Of a stretch of DNA of 64,000 bases, positions 41,988-54,853 are shown piece after piece. Both the position numbers and the translations under genes were made by a program. The stretch is from Mauremys mutica (taxonomy: Eukaryota > Chordata > Testudines > Geoemydidae). The notes beneath the pieces are model-generated. The model was not told where the DNA came from, did no database searches, and was given only the letters and a program-made list of their open reading frames with translations. Position 1 is the first letter of the stretch. The number at the start of each line of letters is the position of its first letter. The DNA lies in the NCBI RefSeq assembly GCF_020497125.1, contig NC_059075.1, positions 108,787,222 to 108,851,221 on the forward strand, given 5' to 3'.

Positions 41988-44473
41988 CCCACACAAAGAA
42001 AAAGGTAAATGGTTTTACTGCAATTTTTATTGAGACGTAAATAATATTTCAGTGGTTTTGTTTTTAATTTATTGAAGCTGTTCATTCTGGCAATGATTTG
42101 CAGACATTGTGGGGCGGTACGTTCAGCTCTATTTTTACTGTCTATGGTATTTAAATCTGAAACACGAGTTTCTAAGCAATATCCGCGGCCTGTGACTCCT
42201 TCTGTAGCGCACGTCGGCGACACGGACTCCCCATTCCCTGTGCGCAAAGCAAAAACTGGGCAGGAAAAATCTTTCATGCACTTTTTAAAAAACAAAACAA
42301 AACATCTTCTTTCAACACAAACTGAGCAGGAAATTCTCTCCTGAAAGCTGCTGCTTTACCTTTTGGTTCCTATTTGATTCTCTCTTGTCTCCATCAAAGC
42401 CATAGAATCTTTCCCTCTCCCAGTTTTGGGACAGAAGGGCTGTCATTGGTCTATGGAAAAACCAGGGGGGAAGGGAGAGACTATGTAAAAAACAGAGGAT
42501 GGGATGTGGGGAATGAGGGAGGAGAGGAGGCTTTTCATTAAAGAGGCAGCAACCCATACTGGGTTGTGTTGGAGAATTTGGGGGTTACTGGGTCCTTTTG
42601 GAGAAAAAATCACTCCCTAGATTGAGTGCTCGATGGGTTCTGTGGGGGCTGAACTCCCATGAGCACCTGCCTTTCCCACGTGCTCAGGGTGCTTCTGGGG
42701 AGGAGGTGGGGGCGATAGTGTTCAGGAGAAATAGGGAACACTTCTCACCCTTGTGCATGGGTGAGATTGTGATGAAAAGCCCTTGAGACCCTGCTTTCCC
42801 CCTCCCAGTGTTACTCCACATGGCTGTCCGGAGGGACTGCACCCTGGAGGAAAATACAGGCCTCATCCTTAGGAACAAATGGAGTTATTTATTGTAGTAC
42901 CAGAATGAACCCCAGGGGGTCCTGAGAACAGCGACAGATTTCCCACTGCAAGATAGTTAGACAGTTACCTCTGAGTGCTTAGCATAAAGCATTGCTCAGT
43001 ACTCCAGCACCAGTTCTCTACGCATGGTCAGGGAGCGTATCCAGCACTGGGGCTCCAGTGGGCGTGCAAGTGACATGGGGCAGAGGGAAAACAGTCCAAA
43101 GACACAGGTGAAACCAATGAAAGACCAAACTGAATGGGCACTTCAGGAAGGAAAAGAGAGAGAGGAAACGCCAGGAAATGCATTGAAAGGCTAAGAGCCA
43201 AACCCAATATTTGGGATATCAATATGAGGATAAGCCACTCCCTCCTTACCCCACCCCTATCTCCAAACCCACCCACCCACCTGCAGCAGCATCCTCCCAT
43301 ACTCAGGTGTGTTGCTAAGAAGATTGGTTTCACTGTTTTTTCTTTTCCTGGTTTTTTTCCTGGGATTTTGCTTCGGAGAGTTTCTGTTAATTGACCTTTT
43401 CAGAGTAACTGAAGCGAATGATGGTTCGTTCTTACCCAGCAGAAGGCATGGTGCCAGCCTCCAAGGGAATCCCTGCCAAAAACCTGTCTCCCTCTGGGAG
43501 TTCAGGTGAGTAAAGAGTGAGGATTTCCTAGGGAAGGCCTCCTGCGTGGGATTCTTCCCTTGATTTATTTTTTTAGAGGTGGCGTCGGGCCCAGGTGGGA
43601 CCTTTACGATAACACAGGTGCTGAGGAAGGGCCAGGTTCTGCTGTTACTGAAGCCAAGGGTGCAAGAGGGAGCCCTCAAGGAGGCCAATGAGCACACAGT
43701 GCAGAAAGCTTCCCTACGTTAGCAAGCGTGGTCAAGAGAAAAATGACAAAGGGGCCGCGAGTGGCTTCTGTTCTGATTCTCAGACACTGTTGGCTGCTTC
43801 TCCCCTTTATGAAAGTCCCTGTTTTAAAGGGGAACAAAGCCCTCACCCCCAAAACTGTGTTTCTCCCACGCAGCGGGATGCTTAGACCTTGCTGCTGAGT
43901 CGCTGCTTGGTGATATGGGCACAGATCTATCTCTACTGCAAAGCACATTTCGCTCTCTGTAGCTTTCCTCCTTTTAGTATCATGCTGGTTTCCAAGCCAA
44001 TACCTCAGGGGTTTTTGTTCATGTGTGTATTGTGTGTGATTTTTAGATCCCCCCAGCTCTTTTTTTTCCCCCACCTTCCCTTCTTTTTCTTTTGTGTTTG
44101 TTTGTGTTTATTTTCAAATCAAACTACACAAAACAAAAATAATGATCTCAGGTTTAAAACTTAACCACAGACCGAAGCCGTGAGGAGCTGCAATAATAAT
44201 TTTAATGTTCTGGTGGCATCAGATTGTCACTTTCCTTATGATCATTGTCTGTCTCTGCTGATGTGCGCGTGTCCTCGGCGGATGGGAGAGGGGAATCTCC
44301 AAGGAGGCTTATGACTGGCATTAGGCTTCTTGATTTTTTTTTTAAAGGGGTTAAGTGAGAAGCATGGAAACCTCAAATAATCCCTTCTGGTACCCCAAAA
44401 TGTGCTGGAGTTGATAGTGGGGGAGGGGAAAGTTGAGTGATTAAATGCATTTGATTTGCCATGTTGAAGTATT

Positions 44474-44479
44474 AATAAA
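44474..44479 (+). promoter_or_regulatory. DUSP8: Poly(A) signal AATAAA, probable DUSP8 3' end
   Basis: A canonical hexamer is followed within 15-30 bases by GT-rich sequence (TTTTGATGATGGTTGG). It sits 3.2 kb after the DUSP8 stop, at the end of the repeat-free stretch. Confidence 0.6.
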
Positions 44480-46630
44480 ATACAAGTTTTGATGATGGTT
44501 GGATCCCTCTGCCTATCCCATCCCTCTTTTTCCTACAGCTGTTTTGAAAGGGGGGGTAGATACTCATTTTAACTCTCTCTCTCAAAAAACACAGCATCCA
44601 TATTTCTAGTGAGCACCTCAAATCAGCATCAGTGTTGCCGACTACTGTTTTTAGGAGGTAGGCGGAACCCTTCCCCTTTCTTTCTTGCATTCCCATCCAG
44701 CATAGAGATATGGTGTGTGGAGACAATGGGGAGGCAGTGATTCTAAGGGAACTGGTGTATTACATAGCATCCCGGCTCGATCGGGAGGTTTATAACAAAG
44801 AAAAGCTTTCAAAGGGCTTCTTGAGCTTTTAACCACTGAGACCCCACTAACCACTGGCTGCAATATGACCTGTCTCATGTTTTAACCCTTTTGGGGCTGC
44901 CAATCTTCTTCTCTCTCACTCTGTGCTGCATTTTCAGTGAAATTTGAAAAATTCCAGCCAGCCCTAGAGCTAGTCACAAAAAAAGAGAACAAATGTTTGT
45001 CTACATTTTTCCCCCCTTTTTAAATTTCAACATATAAATTCAGAGATTCTCAGCCAAGCCAGGTCAATTGGCTGGTCAGTCCCAGACAGCAAGAGGTTAC
45101 ACTGTGAAATATGCTAGCAGGACAGTGTTTCCATGTTCACATCTTACCGATGTTCCATAAGCCTAGCACAGGATCATGCACTACAAATGGAGAATCCCCA
45201 TTTGTATCCTTGTTGCAGTCCACCTGACCTGAAAGCAGGGCTGTCATATACAGAAGTGTCTCCATAGAGAACACACAGCTTCTTAGACCATTTCAACAGT
45301 ATTGATCAGCAGTCCTAAAGGATACTTGCCTTATGACAAGGGGAAGAGCCATCCAGCTGCTTAGCAGTAAATGACTCACTCTTGTTCTGCAAGTCACACA
45401 GAAATCTGTTCATGTAGGGTCTGCCCTTGATCTTCCAAGGGTTGGTGCACTAGAACTGGAGTTAGTACAGAGACCTCTTCAGCTGTGAAGTTCGTGATAG
45501 TTTCCCCTCCATGACATGTGACCCAGCTGCATTGCAGTGCAGAGGGAGGAGCTAATGAGGGTGCCTCCAGGCAACCCCTCACTCCCATTCATATATTATT
45601 GGTTGAAGCTTGGGAGAAGTATGAGCCACAGCAGTTGCAAAGCACCCCAAAGCCACGGTCTCCTCCCTGGGTCTCTGCTAGCCTCTGTATTGTAAGGGGT
45701 TTTCCCCTTCCACCACAGCTGGCATTCCATAGCTGCCAGCACCAGCTCGGCCCGGAGTTGCTGTCTCCCATCTTTTAACCTTACAGCGTTAGAGAGAATT
45801 AAGAGTTTCCTTTTCCTGTTGCAGTAGGTCTTACCACCACTGCTAGCATTGGTCCAGCTCCACCCATGATAGCTATAGTGGAGTTCTAGAGTAGATAAGG
45901 CATTGGCATTTTTACCACTATGCCCTCAAGACTTGGGTGGACTTGGATGACATGGTGGTACACAGGATCCTACTCTACATTATTACCCCCCAGCACTAAT
46001 ACCACTATTAGAGCTGCAATGGTAGGAAATTTGGGGGTTAAAAATCTAGTGTAGACGCAACCTAATGACAGACATGACATGAGATGTGATGGGGCTCAGC
46101 CCCTTAGTCCTGCATGAAGTCACTGCAGAGTGTGCTGTAGGACACATCCGGGCCATCCTCAGCCTGACACTGCAATCTCAACCTTTATAAATACGAACAA
46201 CAAGCAGACAGGGTCAGTGAAGAACGACATGAGCAGCTGCCTGCTCAGAAATAGCAGCAGGGCTCTGAACAGCTGCCATCTTGTGGCATTTTAGAGAAAC
46301 AGCTACTGTGGTGCGTGCAAAAATGGGGGTCTCGTTTTTTGGTCTAGTCTCCCTCAACCCTAGACTGTCAGCAAAGCCCTTCAGCAGCTCTGTCTCTGCA
46401 CACACTGAGGTGACATCTACTCTGCTGTCCATTCTGCAACCAAGCCAAAGGTTTTAAGAGCCATGGGGCGTTTATAACCCATCTCATCAGTGTTGTGAAT
46501 ATGCTTGCATTTGCCCTGCCCTTTCTGATGGTCCTTGTGAGAGGAGTTGTTCTCACTTGGAGCATTTTAAAGCTAAAACTCTAGAAAAATATCCTCTAAG
46601 GGAAGATTCCTGCACTAGCCTCGAGTGGTA

Positions 46631-46700
46631 GGACTGATCCAAAGCCATTGAACTCAATAGGAGTCTTCCCATTGTCTTCACTGGGCTTTGGATCAAGCCC
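46631..46700. repeat. 70-bp foldback element flanked by TA
   Basis: GGACTGATCCAAAGCC at the left pairs with GGCTTTGGATCAAGCCC at the right. TA is present on both sides (46629-46630, 46701-46702). Confidence 0.65.
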
Positions 46701-47489
46701 TACATGGCTGAATAGATCTTTTCTGTCTCTTGTATCAAGGTTAGTTACCTTGGAGGATTTTATCTGTTGCCTAATTGGTCCCCATCCCTTACTGCGTCTC
46801 TTTAATGAACTCTGTCAGCCAGAATGCATCATCCTTGCCTTTAGTGGAGTTACTTCTGATTTACAGCAGGGTAAGTGAGATCAGACTCTGTCCCATTGAT
46901 TTAAATTGGAGCAGGATTGGCCCTAAGGAGAGTAAATGAGCCCCCCTATTGGACAATCGGATGAATTTATAAAGCATCTGATTGGTGCCCTGCTGCTTAG
47001 ATCATCCAATCATTTCCTGCAATAGCTTCATTGCTTGGAGTGCAGGTGTGAATTGGTAGATTTTCAGCCTTCTTAAGGGCAGACAGTAAAGCTACCCAGA
47101 TGACCCTCCTCTAGAATGCTCCATATGTCCCAGCTTCTAAAGGAGTGCGAGGCTGAGCCACACGCAGTCAGGCATACCTGGCTAACTCCTTGACACGCTG
47201 CAGCATCCCCATTTCTTTTGTAGCTTCAGAGGACTGGCAAGGGAGGGATCCTGGGAGGAAAGGAGTCGGCAACACTGAAGCCCAAAGGTATTTTCCTAGC
47301 TTGTGCTGTGTTCCCAATCTCTCGTCTCTCTGTGTTTGTTTCTTTTTCTGGCCATGCATCCCTGTCATGTCTCTGTTATAGGAAGCCTACACCCAAAAGA
47401 AACCCCTTCTGCCTTCCCTCTTAAACTACCAATAATAAGCTATCAGTGTTGTAATTGCAATCTATGAATTATAGATTTAAGTATTTATT

Positions 47490-47518
47490 AATTATTATTA
47501 TTATTATTATTACTATTA
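47490..47518 (+). repeat. (ATT)n microsatellite
   Basis: About eight ATT units with one interruption. Confidence 0.9.
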
Positions 47519-49291
47519 TGTAATTTTTTCTTCTTAATCTTTGTATGTTGCTCTTTGGTTCTCTGTTGTGAATAAGTGCAGACCCCCAGCCACCTCTCCA
47601 TTCCCCACCTGCCTCAACCCTGTCTCTGCCCCACCAGTCTGGGGCTGGCTGCGCTATACTGTGCCAGGCCTAGCTCATTAGCTGTCCTGGAGAAGGCACA
47701 CACACTGGTAGGCCCATGTGAGTGGATTTGAAAGGGTGAAACCTCCAGAGGTTCTGAAACCACCAAAGCCCAGGGCAATGCCTTTCTCTCCCCTACACCC
47801 ACACCCACACACCTTGGAGTCTACTCAAGTTTGTAGGGAGCAGGAATGGAGAATTCAAAGGCACACACATAAAACTAAAGGAAAATTGACCAGGTTTTCA
47901 GGAAACAGTCAGTGCACACATGCTCTCAGGGTTCCCCACTCTGGTGTCTGAATCCAGGACGTTGATCTTTACCAGGAATAGTTTAATGGCCTGGCATCAC
48001 CAGCTATTTTGGCAGCATTCTCCATGCCGCCCAAAGTCACCGCACCTTTCTTTGGGGAGCAATCCTGGGCTTTCTTGGGTTCAATTTCCCTGCCACCTGA
48101 TGATCTTTCTTTGTCCAAGGAGCCACACCTTCTGGGGAATGAGGATGTTCAGTTTTAGAGCAGCAGAGCTCCAGGCTGCCCAGAAGGGGCTTAGTGGAAG
48201 ACCAGCCCACGGGCAAAGAGAGATCTGATCACACTAGCCTCTTAAGAATGATAAGGATGCAAGAAGAGAGGGGGAATGGCCCCATAAGTGCATGCATTGC
48301 TGGCAGAAATAACTGTGGTTTTCCAGCATTAAGAATTCACAGGAAGCAGAGTTAAGATTTCCGAGTAACTGTGGTGGCCAGAACCTGGCACTTGCTTCTT
48401 GTACCCATAGTCTGGACTCGTCCTGAAGCCTACAAGTACCCAATCAACAGGGTGGGGAGGAGGCCTGAGAGAAAGTATCAGTCCCATAGGAAGGGAATTC
48501 TCTGTGTGCCACAGTATCAAATATTATCTCTTTAACTAGCCAGTCCAGTTAGAAGTCATTTTAAATCAAGGGGATTAATGTTGCCCTTCCAAGAGAAGCC
48601 ACGCAATGGCCTATCATCTCTGACATGAGTGTGGTTTATTCTAGATAGAAGTCGTCTTTCCCTTTTGCTGTGCTGAATTTATTTTGTCACTCAAAATCTA
48701 TCCTAAAGGAGCAGAGAAACCCAGTTCCGGCTTTATCCTCTTCTCAGGAGCCATATGTAGAATCCATTCCAGCTCTTCTAGAAATCCAGTTTGGGCTCCA
48801 TTCTTCCTCTCTCAAGTGCATTTCCAGGCAGCAATGGCTAGGGGGTTAAATGAGGATCACCTGCTCTGCAGACAATGCTGTGGATTTGGGGCCTGAGGGG
48901 GCTGAGCACTCCTAGCCCCCCATGGATGTTGCTCAGGAGGTGTGCAATACCGTACAGGAGAGCACCAATGTAGCAAACACACAGCGCCCCTCAGCACAGA
49001 GATTGGGTCCAGAACAGACAGGGGCACTTGGAATGCATCCTAAGTGCTAGGTGGGGAGACAGTATCTTGCAACCAGCCCACTGTGTTCCATTCCCTTCTC
49101 AGTTAGTCACTGAAACCAAACTCATCTCCTGCCTGTTACACCAATGCTGAAGTCCGATGGCGCCTGGCAGGACTGAGAGACAAGCTCTGCCCTGCCCTGT
49201 CTTTATTTATTTATTACCGGAGGCTGTAAACAGCAGTGCTTTTTTACCCTCTTTCTTTTCCTTTCTTTTGTACTTTGGAACAACATGTTGT

Positions 49292-49297
49292 AATAAA
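49292..49297 (+). promoter_or_regulatory. Possible distal poly(A) signal AATAAA
   Basis: A canonical hexamer has a strong GT-rich downstream element (CCGGTGTTGGCTTTGTTC). It lies 8 kb past the DUSP8 stop, after a T-rich stretch with TTTATTTATTTATT at 49202-49215. It may mark an extended DUSP8 3' UTR or another transcript. Confidence 0.3.
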
Positions 49298-49454
49298 TGC
49301 CCACATAGATGTTTTAACAGCCGGTGTTGGCTTTGTTCTTTGATGGTGAGACCATCGTGCGGGGGGTGCCATGGGATCCTATCCTGAACAGTCGCTCTTG
49401 GGATAGCGGGCTCAACTCATGGCTGTTGCGCATGGAAATGGGTTTGCATGGGAT

Positions 49455-49780
49455 CCATCGGCCCTGGTAAGCCTTGCTGGAAGATCTGTCCACCTATGGT
49501 CCACTGGCTGGAAGCTCAAGCTAGAGAAATTCAAACTGGAGATCGGGGCATGTTTTTAATAGTGAGGGTGATTCACCATTGGAACAAGTTACCAAGGAAT
49601 GTGGTTTATTCTCCATCACCTGACATCTTTACATGAAGACTGGATTCTTGCGCTAGCTCAGCCGCAAGTTAGGCTTCGATGCAGCAATTACTGAGTGAGG
49701 GTCTATGGCCTGTGCTATGCAGGAGATCAAACTAGATGACTATAAAGGTCCCTTTAAAATGCATGATCTGGGCATGCCCA
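49455..49780 (+). mobile_element. CR1 LINE 3' end
   Basis: TGGAACAAGTTACCAAGGAA, then CTAGATGACTATAAAGGTCC and CTTTAAAATGCATGATCTGG follow the CR1 ORF2 end and 3' UTR order. Confidence 0.65.
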
Positions 49781-51875
49781 TAGGCCGTCAAAGCCCACCC
49801 ACAGAATGTGAAAAGCTGGCCAGTCTCTGCTTCGGACTGGACCCGCGGAGGGGTGGGGATGACCCTAGTCATGACTGAGGCAGAACGCACTACACTCCAA
49901 ATGCCACAGGAACACAGGAGGTTTAGTGGTATCTGTTTTACATTTTTGTAATGCAACCCCATCCAACTATGCCCCATCCAAATGAGAGGGGGAGGAGTTG
50001 TTTAACACTCCCAGTTTCCTCTTGATCTGGCAATGCCTGATATTGTAACAGCCTCCCCTGGTCATTGTGAGCATAAATTAGTTGGTGTTTGCGAAGCAAT
50101 TACTGAATTACTAAGTATGATAGTTAGTTATAGCTTAGATGCCCACGTAGATCCAGCCAGGACTGACACAATACTGAGTCAGCCTGGAACTTATCCCTTC
50201 CCTAGCTGAATACCTGTCCTCACTTCATTTCAACCCCCTGGGATGTGTAGATCAGTGACCAGTTCTGAAGAACTTTATTAAACTGAAACAAAATCCCTCC
50301 ATTCTCAGCAGCCTTAACATGGGGGAGAGGGCATGAGCGGGCACTGTATCAATCAGGCTCCAGCAAACTAAAGCGCTAATTGACTTTAACACACTTAGTA
50401 ACATCTGGAGCCACCACCCGTTGCCAAATGGTAACGGCAGGCACAGCTAAATCTTGATGTCTTGTACAAATCAAACCTTGTCAAACCAGGAAACCATTAA
50501 TCCTCATGCGGTCCCGCAGTCCTCAGGCAGATTACCTGGAATGGCTACCGCCTTTCTCAGTTAATCATTCTGGAGCAACATTGCAATCCCCCACCCTTGT
50601 ACTTTGCAACGACTGGACCTAGGTAGGATACTTGTTCCATTCTCTGGGCAGTTAGAGGACAGACCTAGAGTGGAAGGAGATTTTTAACAATGTAGCCGGC
50701 TCAGAAGCAATGAGCAAAACTTTGCCCCACTGCTTGGCTAATTTCACCAGTTATACCTTTAGAGGGGCCAGACGCATTCTTTCTCCCATGCAGCAAAGTC
50801 CAGCCCATGGCCAAGGGAGGCAGGAGTTTTTTAGGCAGGGGCAGGAGCTCTCTCTCATGTACATGCATCTTTCCAAGCGAGGGAGCTCCAGAAAGCTCCT
50901 CCAGAAAGGAGCCCCCCACAAGTGCAACGTGACTAAGAGCGGGTGTGACTCGGGAGCACAAAGGAGAAGTGCTCCAAGCCCTTATTTGTGCCATGTGTCC
51001 TGTATGAGTATTCACCCAGCAGTGGTGAGCATGTACCTATTACATAAGTGGCCTGGCAGAGCTGAGAGGAGACTCACCGGCACCACAGAGGGGAGTGTGT
51101 CAGATCTGGATGGCAGTGCATTAGTAGAGCCATGTCGGACATTGCACGGTGCTTGCTTATAAGATCTCTGGCGTTACCCGGTGCTGTGAGCATCTTGCTT
51201 TCATGACCACTAACCTCTTCTAATGTAGGCATGTGCACACGGGCATTTCCCTTGTGCCTTGCAGACTTCACCTTTGGGTAACTGGGAAGCTCCCTGCCAC
51301 TGCATACAGAACACCTGCCATCCCGCCCACTAGTCCCTGTGTGTTTGGGATCCCACATGGCAATCCATGTGGCTGCCTCACACAAGGTCTGTGACAAAGG
51401 GCAGGGTTGCGCTCCAGCTTTGCTCAGTGGACTGCCAAAGGAGATGGCTGATCTCCATAGGCTTGGGGGAACTCAATAATTTAGGGATGGTTCTGTCCAT
51501 CATTGTAAGACCCACACACCACCTCAGGTGAGAATCAAATCTGTGCCCTTGTGCTCAGAAGGCAGCAGCTCCATCAGCTGCACGGCAGGGACATCTGGCC
51601 CTGGCTGAGCCAGTGGCTGAGGTGTAAGCTGGTCAGTTGGAAGTTTCTCTCCCTTGCATCTCAGGTACTGACAGTCTGTCAGGCAGCCACAGAGCCTGGC
51701 ACTATGGAAGAGCTGGTAGCCCTCCCCTCTCACCTATAGCTACCCTTTGTTGTAGGGTATGTACCATAAATGTGAGGTACCTGCACTCATTGAACGGGGG
51801 AAATGAGCAGTCCCCACAAGGTATCATGCCCGGTAAACATCTGTCCTTCCCAGGGTCTACCCTGTATTATTAGTA

Positions 51876-52095
51876 ACCATAGAATCATAGAATATCAGGG
51901 TTGGAAGGGACCTCAGGAGATCATCTAGTCCAACCCCCTGCTCAAAGCCTGACCTTAAAAACCTCTAAGGAAGGAAATTCCACACGTCCCTAGGTAACCC
52001 ATTCCAGTGCTTCACCACCCTCCTAGTGAAAAAGATTTTCCTAATATCCAACCTAAACCTCCCCCACTGCAACTTGAGACCATTAGTAATACCTA
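51876..52095 (-). mobile_element. CR1 LINE 3' end, young-looking copy
   Basis: Begins with the reverse-complemented CR1 terminus (ATAGAATCATAGAATATCAG, GGGTTGGAAGGGACCTCAGG, CATCTAGTCCAACCCCCTGC) and continues through TCCAACCTAAACCTCCCCCA. Confidence 0.9.
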
Positions 52096-52550
52096 ACACA
52101 GGCACTAATGGCACTATTGAGGGTCTCTGCTACCTGAGCTCCTTGGCTCTAAGGCTAAAGAACTGGTTTCACACCCTAAGGCAATGTGCCAGGGATCAAC
52201 CAGAAAGTCAGAACTAACCAGTCCTATTGCCTCTGTGCTGGAAATGCCTCTGCTCCGGAGAGAGATGGCAGGGATAAGTGCAAGGCCTGGCATGGAAGCA
52301 CATGTAACAAACTGATACAGATTGCAGTCCATGGATGCTGGCAGTGTAACTCCTGAGACTAGTGCCCTGGCATGAACATGCTACTGGGCTTGAGACATAG
52401 GAGTGTAACTGGAGCATGGCTTCTGCAGTAGGATGGCCCCAGCTCCATCTAGAACGAGGAAAGGGAAAGCATTTCTTTTCTGCTAGTACTGTTGGAGCAA
52501 ATCAGCTCTCAATTTAACTATCTGACTTGTACGGCCACGGCAACAGGAGT

Positions 52551-52712
52551 GTGCTTATGTACATGTGATTATCGTGTCTTGGGGTGCATGGGCACACATG
52601 GCAACACGTGTCTCCTTGTGTGCATGCTGGGGGTGCATGTGAATACATGTGTTGTCATGTGTGCACCGCTCAGGGTGTATACACATGCATACATGTTGGC
52701 CCACATGCCCTT
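52551..52712. repeat. TG/CA-rich alternating purine-pyrimidine stretch
   Basis: Dense GTGCATG, ACACATG and TGTGTGC words, with many overlapping short palindromes (ACACATG/CATGTGT). Not a clean tandem repeat. Confidence 0.6.
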
Positions 52713-52904
52713 GTGGGGCAGGGGACAGGAGTGGTTGGATGTGTCTGTGCATTCTGACATGTCCGGGATTGTCCTGTCACCTTTGCCCTAGTTCCAAGGC
52801 AGGGTGCTACTACACCCCATCTTGCCTATCACATTCCGTTTGGCCGCAACTGCTACTGCCTCCGAAACACAGGAACGGCCTTTTTCCAGCTCTCCGGCTT
52901 TTAT

Positions 52905-52957
52905 TGACTCAGTCAGGCTGCCAAGCCTATAAATAAATGTTCTAGTGCTAAATATAG
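52905..52957. promoter_or_regulatory. AP-1 site with two MEF2-type sites
   Basis: TGACTCA at 52905-52911; CTATAAATAA (52927-52936) and CTAAATATAG (52948-52957) both fit YTA(A/T)4TAR. The 53-bp cluster lies outside recognised repeats. Enhancer function is inference. Confidence 0.35.
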
Positions 52958-53949
52958 CAGCCATTGAAATAGGCTGCAGCCCATTTATTTAGCTTGTGGC
53001 CTCTTTGAAAGCTCGCCAGTCAGGATTAATTCTACCTTAGCTTTGTCCCACACCGTGCTGTGGCCACCCATGGAAGGTGAAAGATTGAGTCAATGCAGGG
53101 AGAGAGGGTCACCAAAAGTAGCGCACATTTCTGAGGGGTTGAGCAAAAAAGCCTCTGCCAGGCATTCCCTTCCAGAGCCTCCTGGGCCCATATATGTCAG
53201 GGATAATATTGTCAGGCTTGGGGTAGCCTCTGAGTGGAGGGGGTGGTTATATGGGGAGACACCATGGGACTCCTGCTCTTGGGGAGATGGGATCCCTTGG
53301 GTAGGAAAATGTGGTTTGACAGCTGGGGGTCTCCCAGGGGAACCTGTGTGGTATATTCCACCCTCCCAGTGGAGGAGAGATTAGCAGAGTAGCACATTCT
53401 CCATTCTGCTTGTGCATACAGAGCTGACGGCTGCCCTTCAGGTAAAGAGCTCAGGACTAATGGCAGGAAGCTGAACTCCACTTCTGTAATGGAATCTGAA
53501 GTCTCATGCCAGCACTCATAATGTACCGTAATGCTGCTTGACATGCCACACAGTTGGCCCCTCCTCCAGAGACAGTGGACCTCACACTTCCCAGTTTAGT
53601 TGTTGGCCATTAACCTTGGGTTGAGGGGGAGAATGAGCCTGGGCTTCTGTGGAAATGCCTGACCTCATCCTTGACTGGCCACTTTTACCTGGCATAAAAG
53701 AGTGCCTCCTTACCCACATTAGAAAGCCATGACTTGCTACAGACCTCAGTGGAACTGCTGCTAGTTTTTCTATGTGAAACCCATTGCTACAAGGTATCAC
53801 TGAGACCCAGAGCTTAACAGGGAGAATAATCAGACATGTTATATGGATCCCAAGAACAGCTACAGTTACAATAATAAGGATTTTAAAATAGCAGGGGTTT
53901 GGAAGGGATATGAACCCTCAGGGCATAAGCCTAACTCTAGTTACTGGGG

Positions 53950-54150
53950 GGTTAGAAGGAAGCTATCCCTGAGGGTTGGTTAGGTCGTGACTGCTGAGTG
54001 CAGAGTTTAGTGCATCTTCCTCTGATGTCTCTGGTACTGGCCTCTGTTGAAGACAGGATACGGGACTGGATGGACCACGGGGCTGGATGGACCACGGGGC
54101 TGATCCAGGTTGGTAATACAGTCTTCTCATGCTTTCTGAGGACCATCATG
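53950..54150 (+). mobile_element. CR1 LINE 3' end with internal 17-bp duplication
   Basis: GAAGACAGGATACGGGACTG, GGATGGACCACGGGGCTGAT match the CR1 3' UTR. CTGGATGGACCACGGGG is repeated in tandem at 54066-54082 and 54083-54099. Confidence 0.7.
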
Positions 54151-54533
54151 AGACAATTATAAATCAAGGAAATCACTCTTAACAAAGAAGCCAAGCATTC
54201 CTCTTTAACCTGGAAAAGAGAGCACTGGACATCTGCAAGGCATTGTGCAAAGATTAATGAAGCCATGATATTCCATTTTCTGCAGTATAAGGGGATTTAA
54301 TCCATTTGGAGGATGTCATGTAACCCATGGTGTGGAGGGGCCAAATTCATCTTTGGTGTCACTGGTTGTATAAGAGATACATGGTGAGGGAAATATTCTC
54401 CTCTCATTTGCTGCTCCATTTAAGTGCAGGAAGAATTGGCGCTTGGGAGCCACATTTCCCTTTGTTACACCTGTGCCACTGCACTGAAGTGACTGAGGTG
54501 TAACTGAGAGGAGCCTCCGGCCCTGAGTTTCAG

Positions 54534-54567
54534 CTGGTTAAGGAGTGGAACTGGTTAAGGAGTAGAA
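54534..54567 (+). repeat. Tandem 17-bp duplication
   Basis: CTGGTTAAGGAGTGGAA followed at once by CTGGTTAAGGAGTAGAA (one mismatch). Confidence 0.9.
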
Positions 54568-54584
54568 CTCACCAACTCAGGAGA

Positions 54585-54853
54585 GAAGCAGAGTGTGTCC
54601 CAGTGAATAGGGCAGTGGATGAAGGTGACCTGGGTTCTATTGCTGGCTCTGCCACTGACCTGCTGGGTGATCTCAGGTAAGTCATGTCCCCTCACTGTGA
54701 CTCAGTTTACCCATTGTCTATCTTGTCTATTTAGACTGTAAGATTTTCAGGGCCAGGATTATCTTCTACTGCATGTGTATTCAACACCTAGCACAATGGG
54801 GTCTTGATCTTGGTTGGAGCCTCTAGGACCTACTGTTATATGAATAACAATAA
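54585..54853 (+). repeat. tRNA-derived reptile SINE, near full length
   Basis: A SINE body (GGTTCTATTGCTGGCTCTGC, CTCAGGTAAGTCATGTCCCC) and tail (ATTTAGACTGTAAGATTTTC, CACCTAGCACAATGGGGTCT, CTTGGTTGGAGCCTCTAGGA) ending in AATAACAATAAAAA. Confidence 0.8.

Larger units (their letters stand above)
41267..44495 (+). other. DUSP8: Probable DUSP8 3' UTR
   Basis: About 3.2 kb follows the stop codon without recognisable transposons, unlike the DNA on either side. It holds an AU-rich stretch (41949-42100), T-rich tracts near 44060-44110, and ends at an AATAAA with GT-rich sequence behind it. The length is plausible for this gene. Transcript data would be needed to fix the end. Confidence 0.7.

Noticed and set aside
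50710..51162. 150-codon + frame in intergenic DNA
   Set aside because: No recognisable motif, ordinary codon use and no exon signals beyond chance.
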